Assembly (NCBI GenBank): GCA_900642245.1
Contig: CAAAJI010000252.1
Span: 1-19,872, forward strand
Reading direction: 5' to 3'
DNA: 19,872 nucleotides
Source of the DNA: Fragilaria radians
Lineage: Eukaryota; Bacillariophyta; Fragilariophyceae; Fragilariales; Fragilariaceae
Shown here in pieces: positions 8,398-17,326 of this stretch; the first letter of the stretch is position 1, and each line of letters begins with the position of its first letter. Below the pieces are notes generated by a model. That model saw nothing but the letters and a program-made list of their open reading frames with translations. It had not been told where the DNA came from and made no database searches. The translations under genes were made by a program, and so were the position numbers.

Positions 8398-9240
8398 TTA
8401 CCTTTGTTGCACTAATTCCCGAATTGTGCTTTCGCTTGCTGGTGCAAAGTATATGAGACCCTTTACAAAGTTATCGTCACTTAAATCATCCACAGAGGAT
8501 GAAAATCCCGATAATTTCCTCCCATCCTTGTTAAAAGAGTCTCCCATCATCCCACTCACAGAGGAGGAACTATGAGTACTGCTGACATCGCGGTCGAAAC
8601 TTTCAAATTTTTCCTTAATAAAATTGACCTTTGTCTTGCGATTCTTGAATTTATACTCATCGGGTACCTTTTCATCGGAAAGGCTCTGAAATATCTTTCG
8701 TCGTTCCTTTTTTTCAATGCCTTCCTTCCCCTTCTTTCCTGTATCTGTCGTGTCTCTTTTCTCACGGCTCTTCTTTTCATTCTTTGTTTCCTTTTTCTTC
8801 TTCTGATGTCGGTCAGTGGGAAATGCCACCTCAAGGTCATCCACTCCCCGAATGTGCAATCGATCAAGATCCGGCATTGGAGGAGGCATTGCCAATACTT
8901 GAGTTTTTGGTCTCGAAGGCATTGAATGCGGTCTCTTTGTTGCTGCTTCATTGTTAGTTACCGGAGAAGACGCTGTCAAATTAGATTCAGTTGTTACAGT
9001 TGTCTTCTTCTCTCTACCGAGAAGGCGAGTACCAAGTGCTGCTAGAAATGCGGCCTTGTCCGAGTGAGGCTTCTCAGTGATCTGTTTCTTTGGCACGTCC
9101 TCCAAGCGCTCAATATCAGCAGCTGGAGCAAGATTGCTCATGGATGATAAAGAATAGTCGTTAACAAAGCAGATGGAAGCTCGTGTATTGATTGGACTTT
9201 CCAATGCATTTCGACTCCTTGAGGGTAACGTAAATTGCAT
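8398..9240 (-). CDS. hypothetical charged, probably disordered protein
   Basis: This is a 280-residue protein from a single exon. No known domain is recognised. Residues 1-50 are Ser/Asn/Arg-rich with no signal peptide. Residues 60-80 contain a short hydrophobic patch (KAAFLAALGTRLLG) that could be an amphipathic helix. Residues 115-130 are Pro/Met-rich (MPPPMPDLDRL). Residues 145-185 form a dense Lys/Glu/Arg block, followed by DEYKFKNRKTKVNFIKEKFE and a Ser-rich C-terminus (SSTHSSSSVSG, FSSSVDDLSDDNF). The composition suggests a flexible scaffold or nuclear protein, which is inference only. A clean 840-bp frame with strong compositional regions supports real coding. Exons upstream are possible, since the ORF at 9371-9560 on the same strand is of unknown status. 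Confidence 0.7.
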   Translation of the reverse strand: MQFTLPSRSRNALESPINTRASICFVNDYSLSSMSNLAPAADIERLEDVPKKQITEKPHSDKAAFLAALGTRLLGREKKTTVTTESNLTASSPVTNNEAATKRPHSMPSRPKTQVLAMPPPMPDLDRLHIRGVDDLEVAFPTDRHQKKKKETKNEKKSREKRDTTDTGKKGKEGIEKKERRKIFQSLSDEKVPDEYKFKNRKTKVNFIKEKFESFDRDVSSTHSSSSVSGMMGDSFNKDGRKLSGFSSSVDDLSDDNFVKGLIYFAPASESTIRELVQQR

Positions 9241-10669
9241 GTCTCCAATTGATTGATCTTATGTATTAAAAAATATCGATCATGTAAACTCTTACACGAA
9301 AGGAGGGTGTATCATGAGAAGAAATTTTCAATGGTAAACTGCCACGCAAGGCTTTCGAGCTTCAACATCATCAGATGGGCAATATCCCCTGGTCTTCTAA
9401 GGCCCTATCTGTAAAGAAATTCAAGGATATCTTGTTGGTCCGGAACAAGGTCTGGAAATTTTTATGAATGATCATGCGGTAAACAAGAATATCGGTTAAT
9501 TTTTGTTCTGAAGTATCTGTCGCAGAACCTAAAATAGATACAACAGAAAGGATATATCTCAAATGAAGACTTCTCAGGAATAAAAAGAGAAAAGAAAATA
9601 ATGCTCAGGATTGGGGGGCAAATCAAAGATATTTTTCAAGGCTTATGTTTCATATGTCGCATCAAATTTTTTTAGAAATTGTTTTGTTGTAATTGGGTAT
9701 GCGTTGTCATTGTTAGTTTGATAGGGTTACGACTATTACAAACCATGAGTAACCGTTCGAACAACGAAAGGATGAGGAATCAGGAAGGAATTTGATTTGA
9801 TTCTATCGTTCCACAATATGGTATAGAAGAAACACAAAAGTATGTTGTTCCATGAATGGAAGAAATATACGTTCAATTCAGAGTTCGTTAGTATCCTATG
9901 TACTTATTACCATCAGCATCTTTACACGGATATACTCCAAAAGCATGCAATTTCGCATATGCTATATGTATTGACTAGGATTGCAACACCAAGATTGAGT
10001 TTTGAATTTGATGCATGCAAAAAGTTCAAAGCAAATGTCATCTTTTACCTTGGTAACCTCATGCCGCATCCCTGTTTGTAGTTGCCATTTAACTTCATCT
10101 AATAACTTTAAACGTGCCTCATATGGTTATCAATGATACAAAAGACCGGCATGGTGTTAAAGAAGTTTCAAGTTATAGAGATAACTTCAATTTGCACCTA
10201 GCGGATAGGGAGGTCTCAAAAACTTGGAAATAAATTATGTTGAAGCCTCTAATTTCTCAATAAGCGACATAACACCGCTTACTTCATCAAAAGCTTCATA
10301 TATCCTCAATTTCAAAACGGTCTTCTTTGTGCATCTGGAAATATCATCGTTGACTATCATTAAAGCACTGAAACCAAACCAAACACAAATTTAGGTAGAT
10401 AAACGTAGTAGTGCTCGTGTATCGCAACTTTTGAACAAATATCAAAGAAAAAATCCGTTGCTTTTTAAAACAAAAATACTTCGTTAAATCATGTGAGATT
10501 GAATGCTTTGTATAGGAACTAAAAAATGCACTGATTCCGTTGAAATCATAACGGGAATGTGACATCGAGAAAGAAAAAGTGAAATTGGACACTCGCCAAA
10601 TCAATTCCTCAGATCAACGATACATATTTGTTTCATAATATCAGAAGTGATAACGATTAAAGAATAGCA
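9241..10669. other. 1.4-kb region between divergent genes, only small doubtful ORFs
   Basis: This separates the divergent genes at 8398-9240 and 10670-11350. On the minus strand, a frame ending at 9371 encodes a segment (LGSATDTSEQKLTDILVYRM) that looks mildly protein-like. On the plus strand, 9842-10081 and 10123-10233 are short open frames without recognisable motifs. I see no RNA gene or repeat. Confidence 0.45.
10235..10360 (-). CDS. possible small ORF or terminal exon
   Basis: This is a 41-residue frame starting MIVNDDISRCTKKTVLKLR and ending in a helical, acidic segment (EAFDEVSGVMSLIEKLEAST). Its composition is more protein-like than the surrounding AT-rich DNA. Directly upstream on the minus strand, a pyrimidine-rich GTTTGGTTTCAG could be a splice acceptor, so it may be a last exon whose upstream exons I cannot find. 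It is not recognised and could be chance. Confidence 0.25.
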   Translation of the reverse strand: MIVNDDISRCTKKTVLKLRIYEAFDEVSGVMSLIEKLEAST

Positions 10670-11350
10670 ATGCAAGCCAAGCCTAAGTTAGCTCATCATG
10701 ATGCATTGGCTCAAATGCAAACAGCTGTTTCAAAATATGCCAGAGCCAATGATAGACGAATGGTGCTTCGCTCGATGCGTGATGTGAAATATCTAAAGTG
10801 CATTCCTTTGGAAGGTACAGCGACTCCTACTCGTGACAACTTAAAGCTATACGAGGATGAACTCATAATGGAAGAAAGCATAATTTTAAATGGAGTTCCA
10901 TTTCACGGATCGCATCACTTTCTGACAACGCTCCATGAGCTTTGTGCAAAACTTTGCGAACAAGAGGGAGTCTGGCTGAGTCCACAGGACCTTTATGATG
11001 AGCTTGTCACGAAAATGGCCAGATCCACGTCATCTGCAGACTCATTTTTCAAATTGAACTCGATGATTGGGTCGCCTGACTTAATGCTTTTGCCAACAAC
11101 TCAAAAGCAGGCATTTCCAATAAAATTGAACGTGTATGTATCATCAGGAGAAGTACATACCAACTTGAGCACGACGAATGCCTTTGGGTTGTTCCGTAAA
11201 TCTGATGTTAGACCTGCTGATTTAATGGGTGGTCCAGTTAGCAGCAGACCATGGATTGTTATTCATGCGACTGTGGATGAACGTGCGAACGTTAGCACAA
11301 ATAAGACTGTCAGACAAGCTCGAGTTCTTTTGCCAGAATCCTTGTATTGA
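10670..11350 (+). CDS. hypothetical protein, 226 residues
   Basis: This is a soluble, single-exon protein with no recognised family. Residues 1-40 are helical and basic (LAQMQTAVSKYARANDRRM). Residues 45-110 contain IPLEGTATPTRDNL and NGVPFHGSHHFLTTLHELC, with His and Cys residues that could bind metal, although no standard motif is formed. Residues 140-226 look like beta strands (FPIKLNVYVSSGEVHTNLS, RPWIVIHATVDE). No signal peptide or membrane segment is present, so cytosol or nucleus is likely. An in-frame TAA ten bases upstream (10658-10660) fixes the ATG at 10670 as the first possible start. Its clean frame and mixed composition make it convincing as a gene, but no function can be given. 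Confidence 0.75.
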   Translation: MQAKPKLAHHDALAQMQTAVSKYARANDRRMVLRSMRDVKYLKCIPLEGTATPTRDNLKLYEDELIMEESIILNGVPFHGSHHFLTTLHELCAKLCEQEGVWLSPQDLYDELVTKMARSTSSADSFFKLNSMIGSPDLMLLPTTQKQAFPIKLNVYVSSGEVHTNLSTTNAFGLFRKSDVRPADLMGGPVSSRPWIVIHATVDERANVSTNKTVRQARVLLPESLY

Positions 11351-11663
11351 GATCGCTTGCCGCAACTGGTTGTACGATATCCGATATAAAGCCAGATTGA
11401 TGGAAAAGTAGTTCTTAAATGTAGATTAATGCAATTTAACATGCCAATGTTAAGTAAAAAATACTTAGATTCCCAGTATTTCAGAAACTAATGAAACCTA
11501 TCTAAAAACATATAAAGAATAATATACCTAAGTCATTAACATAGTTTAATCATGCAGTTGAGGACCTTTGAAAAAATTGAAAGTCTGAGATGCAATGTTC
11601 GGCAAGAACATTTTGTGTCTTTCAAGGATAGCTTTTTTAAGGTACTGCTGGATTGTCATCTAT
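11351..11663. other. AT-rich intergenic stretch
   Basis: No gene, RNA or repeat was recognised. The segment near 11410-11560 is notably poor in G and C. Confidence 0.5.
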
Positions 11664-12584
11664 ATGTCTAAAGGGAGAAGAAAGGTCATTAAATTTGATG
11701 GATACCCTCCCAGTCAAGCTTGTGGAGTTTACAGGGTGGCCAAGTTGAAAGCAAATTCGTAGTATTGATTCAAAAGACATTATTTGATTGATTAAGGACT
11801 TTGGAGATGGGAACCAGAAGAATGATGATAATGCGGAAAGCTATCAACGTGTTGCTGTTGATGCTGTTGAGTTCATAGAAAAGAGCAGGAAAGAATCTGG
11901 TGCATTGTTAGGGAAGAAAAAAGCTTCAAGTCGTAAGATACTAAAGAAAAGGAAGACATTGGAAGGTTAATTCAATACTGATGCTTCCAGAATTTTGGAT
12001 GCATCAAAATCAGGGACTGAAACGATTATAGATCAAAGAGAAAAGAACCTCCAAGATAGACAGGAACCATCCTGATGTCGACTCAAGAACGTAATCGAGA
12101 GAAGCTATTGATAAGGATTTCAAGATATGAATTGGAATAAATGTGAATTATGAAGCACATGTGAAGTAAGTTGTGAGTTTCCTTGGAAATTGGTGAGGTG
12201 ATTGGATAGCGCGTGATAGGAAGGGTGTAACATGTATTGCTTACATTCAATGATTTGATAGTAACACTTTTGGCGTGACCTATCAAATTTTGAGAAGAGC
12301 AACAGAGAGCATTCAGCAAGAGACGGTGATTAAAATTATCAATTACATTTGACGAGAAGAGGACTGATGACCATATGTATAACTAGGTATGTTGACTGGA
12401 TTATAAATTTTCATTTTTTCCAAAGGACTATTGATGCCGAGAATGATTACAGAAAATGTGTTTCTCTCTTATGAAACACCACACATATCACGGTGTTCTA
12501 ATTGCAACGCTTAGAATTTTGAGATAACCCTTCAAGTCTGTCTCCAACCTACACACAAGTAAAAATGTGATAAAAACGGCATTG

Positions 12585-12614
12585 CGTGAAATACTGAGGA
12601 GACAAAGCATGCAT
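12585..12614. repeat. 30-bp direct repeat, copy 1
   Basis: The unit starts CGTGAAATACTGAGGAGACA and ends ATGCAT. It matches 12622-12651 at 29 of 30 positions, with a C/T difference before ATGCAT. The two copies are 37 bp apart start to start. Confidence 0.9.
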
Positions 12615-12621
12615 ATACTAC

Positions 12622-12651
12622 CGTGAAATACTGAGGAGACAAAGTATGCAT
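12622..12651. repeat. 30-bp direct repeat, copy 2
   Basis: This is the second copy of the unit at 12585, after a 7-bp spacer. Only two copies are visible, so this is a small duplication and not an array. Confidence 0.9.
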
Positions 12652-12972
12652 GTCCTCTCATCTACATGAACATGTTCTATTATTACCCCTGAGATTTTGG
12701 ACTCTATTGGCGAGCAAGTGTGGGACATTTCTTCGATAGTTCTCGGCATGTTCAATTTTGGGAAATATGAAACTTCCTTCAATGAATATTGTGAAAAGGC
12801 CGATCATGATATGGGTAGTGATTTGATTTGATTTGAGACAGAAAGTGAAAATGACTATGTGCCGGTTTTCTACAGCAATTATCATAGAACGAGCAACCAG
12901 AAGTAAAATAACAAATTGGGGCTTCCATGGTTTTCAAGTATAACATGAAGTTCACATATATATTGGTCGTAC

Positions 12973-14456
12973 CTAGTGATCATTTTCCAAATGATCAATT
13001 CCTGTAGCAACAACTGACACTCGAATGAATCCTCGTAAGCTTTCATCATACGTCCAGCCACTAATGATTTTGGCATTGGATTCCTTCAAACGATTTTTGA
13101 TATGAGAAATGATTGCATCAGATTCCAATAGATTCAAGTCACTCCCGCCTGATACATTAATTATCAATCCCTTGGCAGAAGAAATATCCAAATCGCTACC
13201 AAGCAAAGGATTGTCCAGTGCCATATTTGCAGCTTCAAGGCCCCTACCCTGACCAACAGGAACTACTCCCGTTCCCAAGAGAGCATTGCCCATACCGTAC
13301 ATTACGGCTTGGAAGTCAGCAAAATCTGTATTTACCAATCCTGGCTTTGTTATAAGATTGGATATACTCTGTACACCACCCAACATGACATCATCTGCCA
13401 TAGAATAGGCTTCGATGATGGATGTTTCCTGGGTCGCAAGCGATAAGAGATTTTGATTGGGGACAACAATTAACGTATCCACAACGTCTCGTAATCTTTG
13501 GACTCCCTCAGCCGCTGAATCATGTCGGTATATTCCCTCGGATAGGAAAGGGAGAGTCACGACTGCTACTGTCAGTATACCCAAGTGGTATGCGATTTCG
13601 GCCACAATGGGCGTAGCGCCAGTGCCTGTCCCACCACCCATTCCAGCCGCCAAGAAGATCATGTTGGCGCCCTGTAATTCTGCCTCAATATCCATCCGAC
13701 ATTCTTCGGCAGCTAATCGGCCCATTTCAGGATCTGCTCCGCATCCAAGACCACCTGTCAATTCCACCCCCAATTGCAACCGCTGATCGGTGAGAGTTGT
13801 ACTTAAGTGCTGAGCATCTGTATTCATGGCCAAGAAATCCACTCCTAAATGTTTTTTATACGGTAAGTTTAAAAGATGCAAAAGTTGGAGAGGGTAGACC
13901 TAGTTGAAGCATTTGCTTCCAGCTGCGGAGGTCACATACCTTGAAGACCCTTTGATATCATGTGATTGAGAGCATTACAGCCTCCACCACCGATACCAGC
14001 AACAACAATCCTTGGAACGAACTCATGCAATTGAGCTCTAACGCCACGTCGCGTTGTCGATGTTTCAGTTGGTGCATCGACGACATTGTCCTTCTTGTCG
14101 GTGAGCCTATTTGTATCGATGACGTCAATTTTATGTTCAACTAAATTCGAGATGAACTCAGATGATAGTTTTTTCGATTCTCCGATTCCAGACGGTGCAT
14201 ATCCGTTTGGAGGGCTACCTTGAAACTTTACGAGTTCCTCTCTCGTTTTCTGAGGTACATTTTTATTGGTTTCCTGATTTGTTTTATTGATTTCCTGATT
14301 TGTCGTCGACGATGTTGCTGGTTTTGGATCAGCTTGTTTGGTTCCTAACGCTTTCAGGGCCTTACTATGGAGATCCTTTTGAGACGTTGACGCACAAAAA
14401 CGTCGGCACACCACCATTAATGGCCAGGAAGTCTTGACTGTTGTTACTCCTAACAT
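12973..14456 (-). CDS. ftsZ: FtsZ, alphaproteobacterial (mitochondrial) type, two exons
   Basis: Exons are 14456-13940 and 13844-12973, giving 462 residues. FtsZ is a tubulin-like GTPase that forms the constriction ring of dividing organelles. Residues 1-40 are basic and Ser/Thr-rich with few acids (VVCRRFCASTSQ), like a mitochondrial presequence, with no ER signal peptide. A low-complexity Asn/Thr/Gln/Lys linker follows to about 110. The core starts at RIVVAGIGGGGCNA (149-162), the GTP loop split from the rest by the intron. The tubulin signature GGGTGTG is at 242-248. The catalytic T7 loop NTDFAD is at 344-349. VPNQNL (300-305) matches alphaproteobacterial FtsZ, where cyanobacterial/plastid forms have a PND-type sequence. 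The protein ends about 7 residues after RVSVVATGI and so lacks the C-terminal tail used by bacterial partners. An in-frame TAA upstream supports the start at 14456. Confidence 0.93.
13845..13939 (-). other. ftsZ intron, 95 bp
   Basis: The donor is CTTCAAG|GTATGT and the acceptor CATTTAG|GAGTGG. Splicing gives the expected GLQGVDFLAMNTDAQ, where FtsZ proteins have GLxGVxFxxxNTDAQ. The intron interrupts a Gly codon after its first base and contains in-frame stops. Confidence 0.92.
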
Positions 14457-15090
14457 ATGAGAATGTTGTCGATTCCCTTGTTGTATTTAACCTTTGCAGT
14501 TTTGGTTGAGCACCAGTAGTAGCACCAATAAAACTTGAGAGATTCAAGTTTAGCGACGCTTATTCTTTATCCTTAATCCTCTACAAAAAGTTTAAATATA
14601 GTACAGTTACTGCGTAGATTCAAGTAAACTTTATGTAGACAACTTCAACAGCACATGATCATCTGATTTTAACTTTCAAATTTTATTCTCTTGGCTCATG
14701 GTAGTCAAGGCAGCACCAACATAGTGGTATTCAATTGGCAACCTTTTTAACATATCAATAGGTGTTTTGGACCGTTGTTTTGGCTTCTTATTGGCAATAA
14801 TTGCAAACCAATGATATATGGCATGGTTTCCCATTCAATTATGATCATTGTTGTTCATGATTTCGGCACCAATAAATTTGTATTTGTAATTTTACAACAT
14901 TGGGAGTAATGCATTATTTCTAGTATAAAAGGTTACTCCGAGTACTACACAAGAAAAGACAAGACAGAAAACTAATTCCATTTTTTCATCGCCTCGTCAT
15001 TGTTCGAGGGTTACATCATTGTTCGCACTATGAAGTATACAGTGTAGTACAACAATTGGCTATTCCAAAAATATTTTAAAGGTTGGAAGT
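14457..15090. promoter_or_regulatory. shared upstream region of ftsZ and the Sec14-like gene
   Basis: This 634-bp region lies between divergent start codons. Toward the plus gene, TATAAAAG at 14924-14931 is a good TATA box about 160 bp before its ATG. Toward ftsZ, TATATTTAAA on the minus strand (14600-14591) is a weaker candidate about 140 bp before its ATG. CCAAT/ATTGG pentamers occur around 14785-14812. These are sequence matches only. Confidence 0.45.
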
Positions 15091-16174
15091 ATGGAAGAAC
15101 CTTTGCCCTCTCCTATTCAAAATGGATCTATCGATAATGAGGAGTTAATTGATACAGAAAAGATTCCTGTGAAGGACAGTGAGGTGGTGCCTGAGGATTT
15201 CCCGATTTATGGTACTTGTAAGGAACCTCCTTTGTTAGAACCTGACGTCGAAGTTCAGGGAGTACATGATGTTTTGAATGCTTTGAGCGAAGAGGAACGC
15301 AATTCCTTACCAGACGAAAACATGCCATTAAGGCACTTTCGTGCGGAAAAGGTAAGATATTTTTGTTTGTTATAGCACAATGACAGAGTACAACTTCTTG
15401 AGTCACAAAACGAATGAAATTCTGGAAAAGGCGGCAACGATCATATCACATCTCTTCCATATGACGATCGCAAAAACTAACGTTACATGTATCGCTTTAC
15501 AATCACTCTTTCAGGGACACTTAAATGATGCTATTCGTAAAATCAAGGAAACATTGGCTTGGCGCAAGGAATTTGAAGTCGATAAGATCATCCATTGCTT
15601 TGATGACGATGGTGATGCAGAAATGAGAGCCATTATTGAAAAGGAAAATGAAACTGGAAAAATATATGTCCGCGGTTTCGACCGAGAAGGGAGAGCTGCG
15701 ATGTACATGCGTCCACATCATGAGAATACTCACAATGCCCTTAATAACATGCGTCATCTGGTATACTCCCTTGAAAGAGCTATTGCATGTACGAAGAAAA
15801 AGTCAGGTTTAGAAAAGATTGTCCTCATGATTGATTATGAGAACTTTCGAATCCGAGATTCACCTCCCATGTCGACATCGAAATGGACCGTAAGTATATT
15901 ACAGAATCATTACCCAGAACGTTTGTTCAAGGCCTACATTTTGAATCCTGGATTCGTCTTTCGTACATTCTTTTCTGTCATCCGACCCTTTTTAGATCCC
16001 GTCACAAAGTCCAAGTTGGAGATGGCTACGGGTACGGACGAAAAGAAGAAAAAACTTGGACAACGATTCGATCTGTCAGTCCTAGAGGTGTGTTCGGGGG
16101 GTGAACCAGGCGCTGTTCGAACATTTGACTCAAAATCATACCTCTCAATTCCTTTTGATCAAGGTTACGAGTAA
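15091..16174 (+). CDS. CRAL-TRIO/Sec14-like lipid-binding protein, two exons
   Basis: Exons are 15091-15351 and 15515-16174, giving 306 residues. Sec14-like proteins hold a phospholipid or other hydrophobic ligand in a closed pocket and present or exchange it at membranes. Residues 1-60 are acidic and Pro-rich. Residues 65-115 form the helical CRAL-TRIO N-terminal region (MPLRHFRAEKGHL...TLAWRKEFEVDKI). The lipid-binding domain runs from about 135 (GKIYVRGFDREGRAAMYM) through KIVLMIDYENF to the hallmark ILQNHYPERLFKAYILNPG (215-233) and FFSVIRPFLDP. No signal peptide or membrane segment is visible, so it is probably cytosolic. It is transcribed away from ftsZ and converges with the gene at 16249. 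The ligand cannot be predicted. Confidence 0.93.
15352..15514 (+). other. intron of the Sec14-like gene, 163 bp
   Basis: The donor is GAAAAG|GTAAGA and the acceptor CTCTTTCAG|GGACAC, in phase 0. Joining gives HFRAEKGHLNDAIRKIKETL, the normal flow of a CRAL-TRIO N-terminal helix. Retention would end the protein seven codons later. Confidence 0.9.
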
Positions 16175-16248
16175 CTCCATATTCTCATATCTCATACAGA
16201 TTTGATATAAAAATCTTCAAACAACTAAAGCCTTACGCAACACACTTA

Positions 16249-17112
16249 TTATTTCGCTTCATTAATTTCAAAGACTGGTTTGACAGGATTCCCATTTTCA
16301 TCACGAGTCACTCGTAACCCTCCTTTTTGAATTTCGTCACCGACATAAATTTCTGGATTGAACCCGACATCACCAACATGAAAACCTTCCGAAAGCGATG
16401 ACACTGATCCTTCTACTTTCGTGAGACTTACTTTGTTTTGGACGACATCCATCTCAGAGTTTCCTGGCGCCAACCAAAGTTCCAACTCCTTCTCGAATGG
16501 CCCACCCATATTTTGAGGTCGTAATTCTCGTTTTGAGTATTCCAATATGAGACGCTTTTGACTGATCACAGCCTCAACTTCACTTGGGAGACATGTGCCC
16601 TTGAGATTATCTTTTATTGTACATCGTGCCACTTTACCAACGAACCAAAATAAACTAGGATCATTCAATGGACTACGGACATAGACATCTGCCACACACA
16701 ACGCATCGCTGGGAGGAAGTCTCTCATTTGCCCCATTGTTCCTTTGTCGATGTTCCTTCAACAGTCGATCAAAGTTATTTGCAGCCTGTCGTAATGGCTT
16801 TGTTCCACTCCCAGAAAATCCAGATACAGTTCGAACTTTTGCATTCCCCGCTATTGTTGATTTCGATGAAACTCCAAATCCTTGACTCTTGCGTGTACTA
16901 CTACTTGCTGATGATTCCTTCCCACCTTGAGAGACAGACGAGGATTGCGATGATGAGACTTTCTTTGCCCATCGCTCCTGTGACGGACGTGATGGAACGG
17001 AATGACGACGTTGGGATGATACAAATGAGTGTACAGGAATTGTTTTCGACGAAAAGAAGCACGAGACAAATCCTATAACGAAAGAAAGAAGATAAACCAG
17101 GCGCAACATCAT
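16249..17112 (-). CDS. conserved-looking protein with signal peptide plus Phe, probably plastid-targeted
   Basis: This is a 287-residue single-exon protein. Residues 1-18 form a clear signal peptide (MMLRLVYLLSFVIGFVSC), followed directly by Phe-Phe and a Ser/Arg/Lys-rich, acid-poor region to about residue 105. That is the layout of diatom plastid targeting, in which Phe at +1 of the transit peptide is required for import. The mature part (about 110-287) has DALCVADVYVRSP, LFWFVGKVARC, LEYSKRELRPQNMGGPF, LELWLAPGNSEMDVVQNKVS and DVGFNPEIYVGDEIQKGG. This regular, folded-looking sequence suggests a conserved plastid protein, but I cannot name the family. Its stop is 74 bp from that of the Sec14-like gene (convergent), and its start is 214 bp from the divergent gene at 17327. 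Confidence 0.85.
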   Translation of the reverse strand: MMLRLVYLLSFVIGFVSCFFSSKTIPVHSFVSSQRRHSVPSRPSQERWAKKVSSSQSSSVSQGGKESSASSSTRKSQGFGVSSKSTIAGNAKVRTVSGFSGSGTKPLRQAANNFDRLLKEHRQRNNGANERLPPSDALCVADVYVRSPLNDPSLFWFVGKVARCTIKDNLKGTCLPSEVEAVISQKRLILEYSKRELRPQNMGGPFEKELELWLAPGNSEMDVVQNKVSLTKVEGSVSSLSEGFHVGDVGFNPEIYVGDEIQKGGLRVTRDENGNPVKPVFEINEAK

Positions 17113-17326
17113 GAAGGAATGTTAGGTCGCCCTTGAAAAAATATTTTTTGGCAAGTAAACAAAAATGATACTGACGTTTTTGGAACGGTAGCCACCAAAT
17201 ATTTTCCCTTTGCTTGTTAGCTAGCTTCGGCAAAAACCCTCAGCTTGTTACTTTACTGGCTAATTTGAAAAACAAATTTCGGGCCGGGGTAGGACAGACC
17301 GATCGAGGGTCTAGTGCTAACAAATT
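17113..17326. promoter_or_regulatory. short divergent promoter region of two plastid-type genes
   Basis: These 214 bp between opposite start codons must contain both promoters and both 5' leaders. No clear TATA box is seen. GGGCCGGGG at 17281-17289 is a G/C-rich block unusual for this AT-rich DNA. Shared regulation of the two genes is inference from the arrangement. Confidence 0.4.

Larger units (their letters stand above)
11664..12838 (+). pseudogene. probable decayed plus-strand gene, fragments only
   Basis: Several plus-strand segments look like protein but are separated by stops and frame changes. They are 11664-11762 (MSKGRRKVIKFDGYPPSQAC...), 11761-12075 (LIKDFGDGNQKNDDNAESYQ, VAVDAVEFIEKS and a Lys-rich block, open apart from TGA at 11785-11787 and TAA at 11968-11970), about 12076-12150 (TQERNREKLLIRISRYELE), about 12270-12350 (YQILRRATESIQQETVIKII) and 12672-12833 (ILDSIGEQVWDISSIVLGMF, ending MGSDLI and TGA). 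No family is recognised. GT...AG-like junctions exist, for example a GTATGT near 12387 and TTTTTTCCAAAG ending near 12425, so an intron-rich live gene is an alternative to decay. Confidence 0.4.

Noticed and set aside
9842..10081. 79-codon + strand ORF
   Set aside because: There is no recognisable feature, and its length is expected by chance in AT-rich DNA.
11410..11560. Very low G+C segment as a possible centromere-type sequence
   Set aside because: Diatom centromeric activity has been tied to low-GC stretches of several hundred bases. This one is only about 150 bp.
13422..13786. + strand ORFs opposite ftsZ exon 2
   Set aside because: They are antisense shadows of a strongly conserved coding exon.
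15380..15514. ATG at 15380 as start of the Sec14-like protein
   Set aside because: It lies within a good GT-AG intron. The spliced product restores the CRAL-TRIO N-terminal helix, and the 15091 exon fits it in phase.
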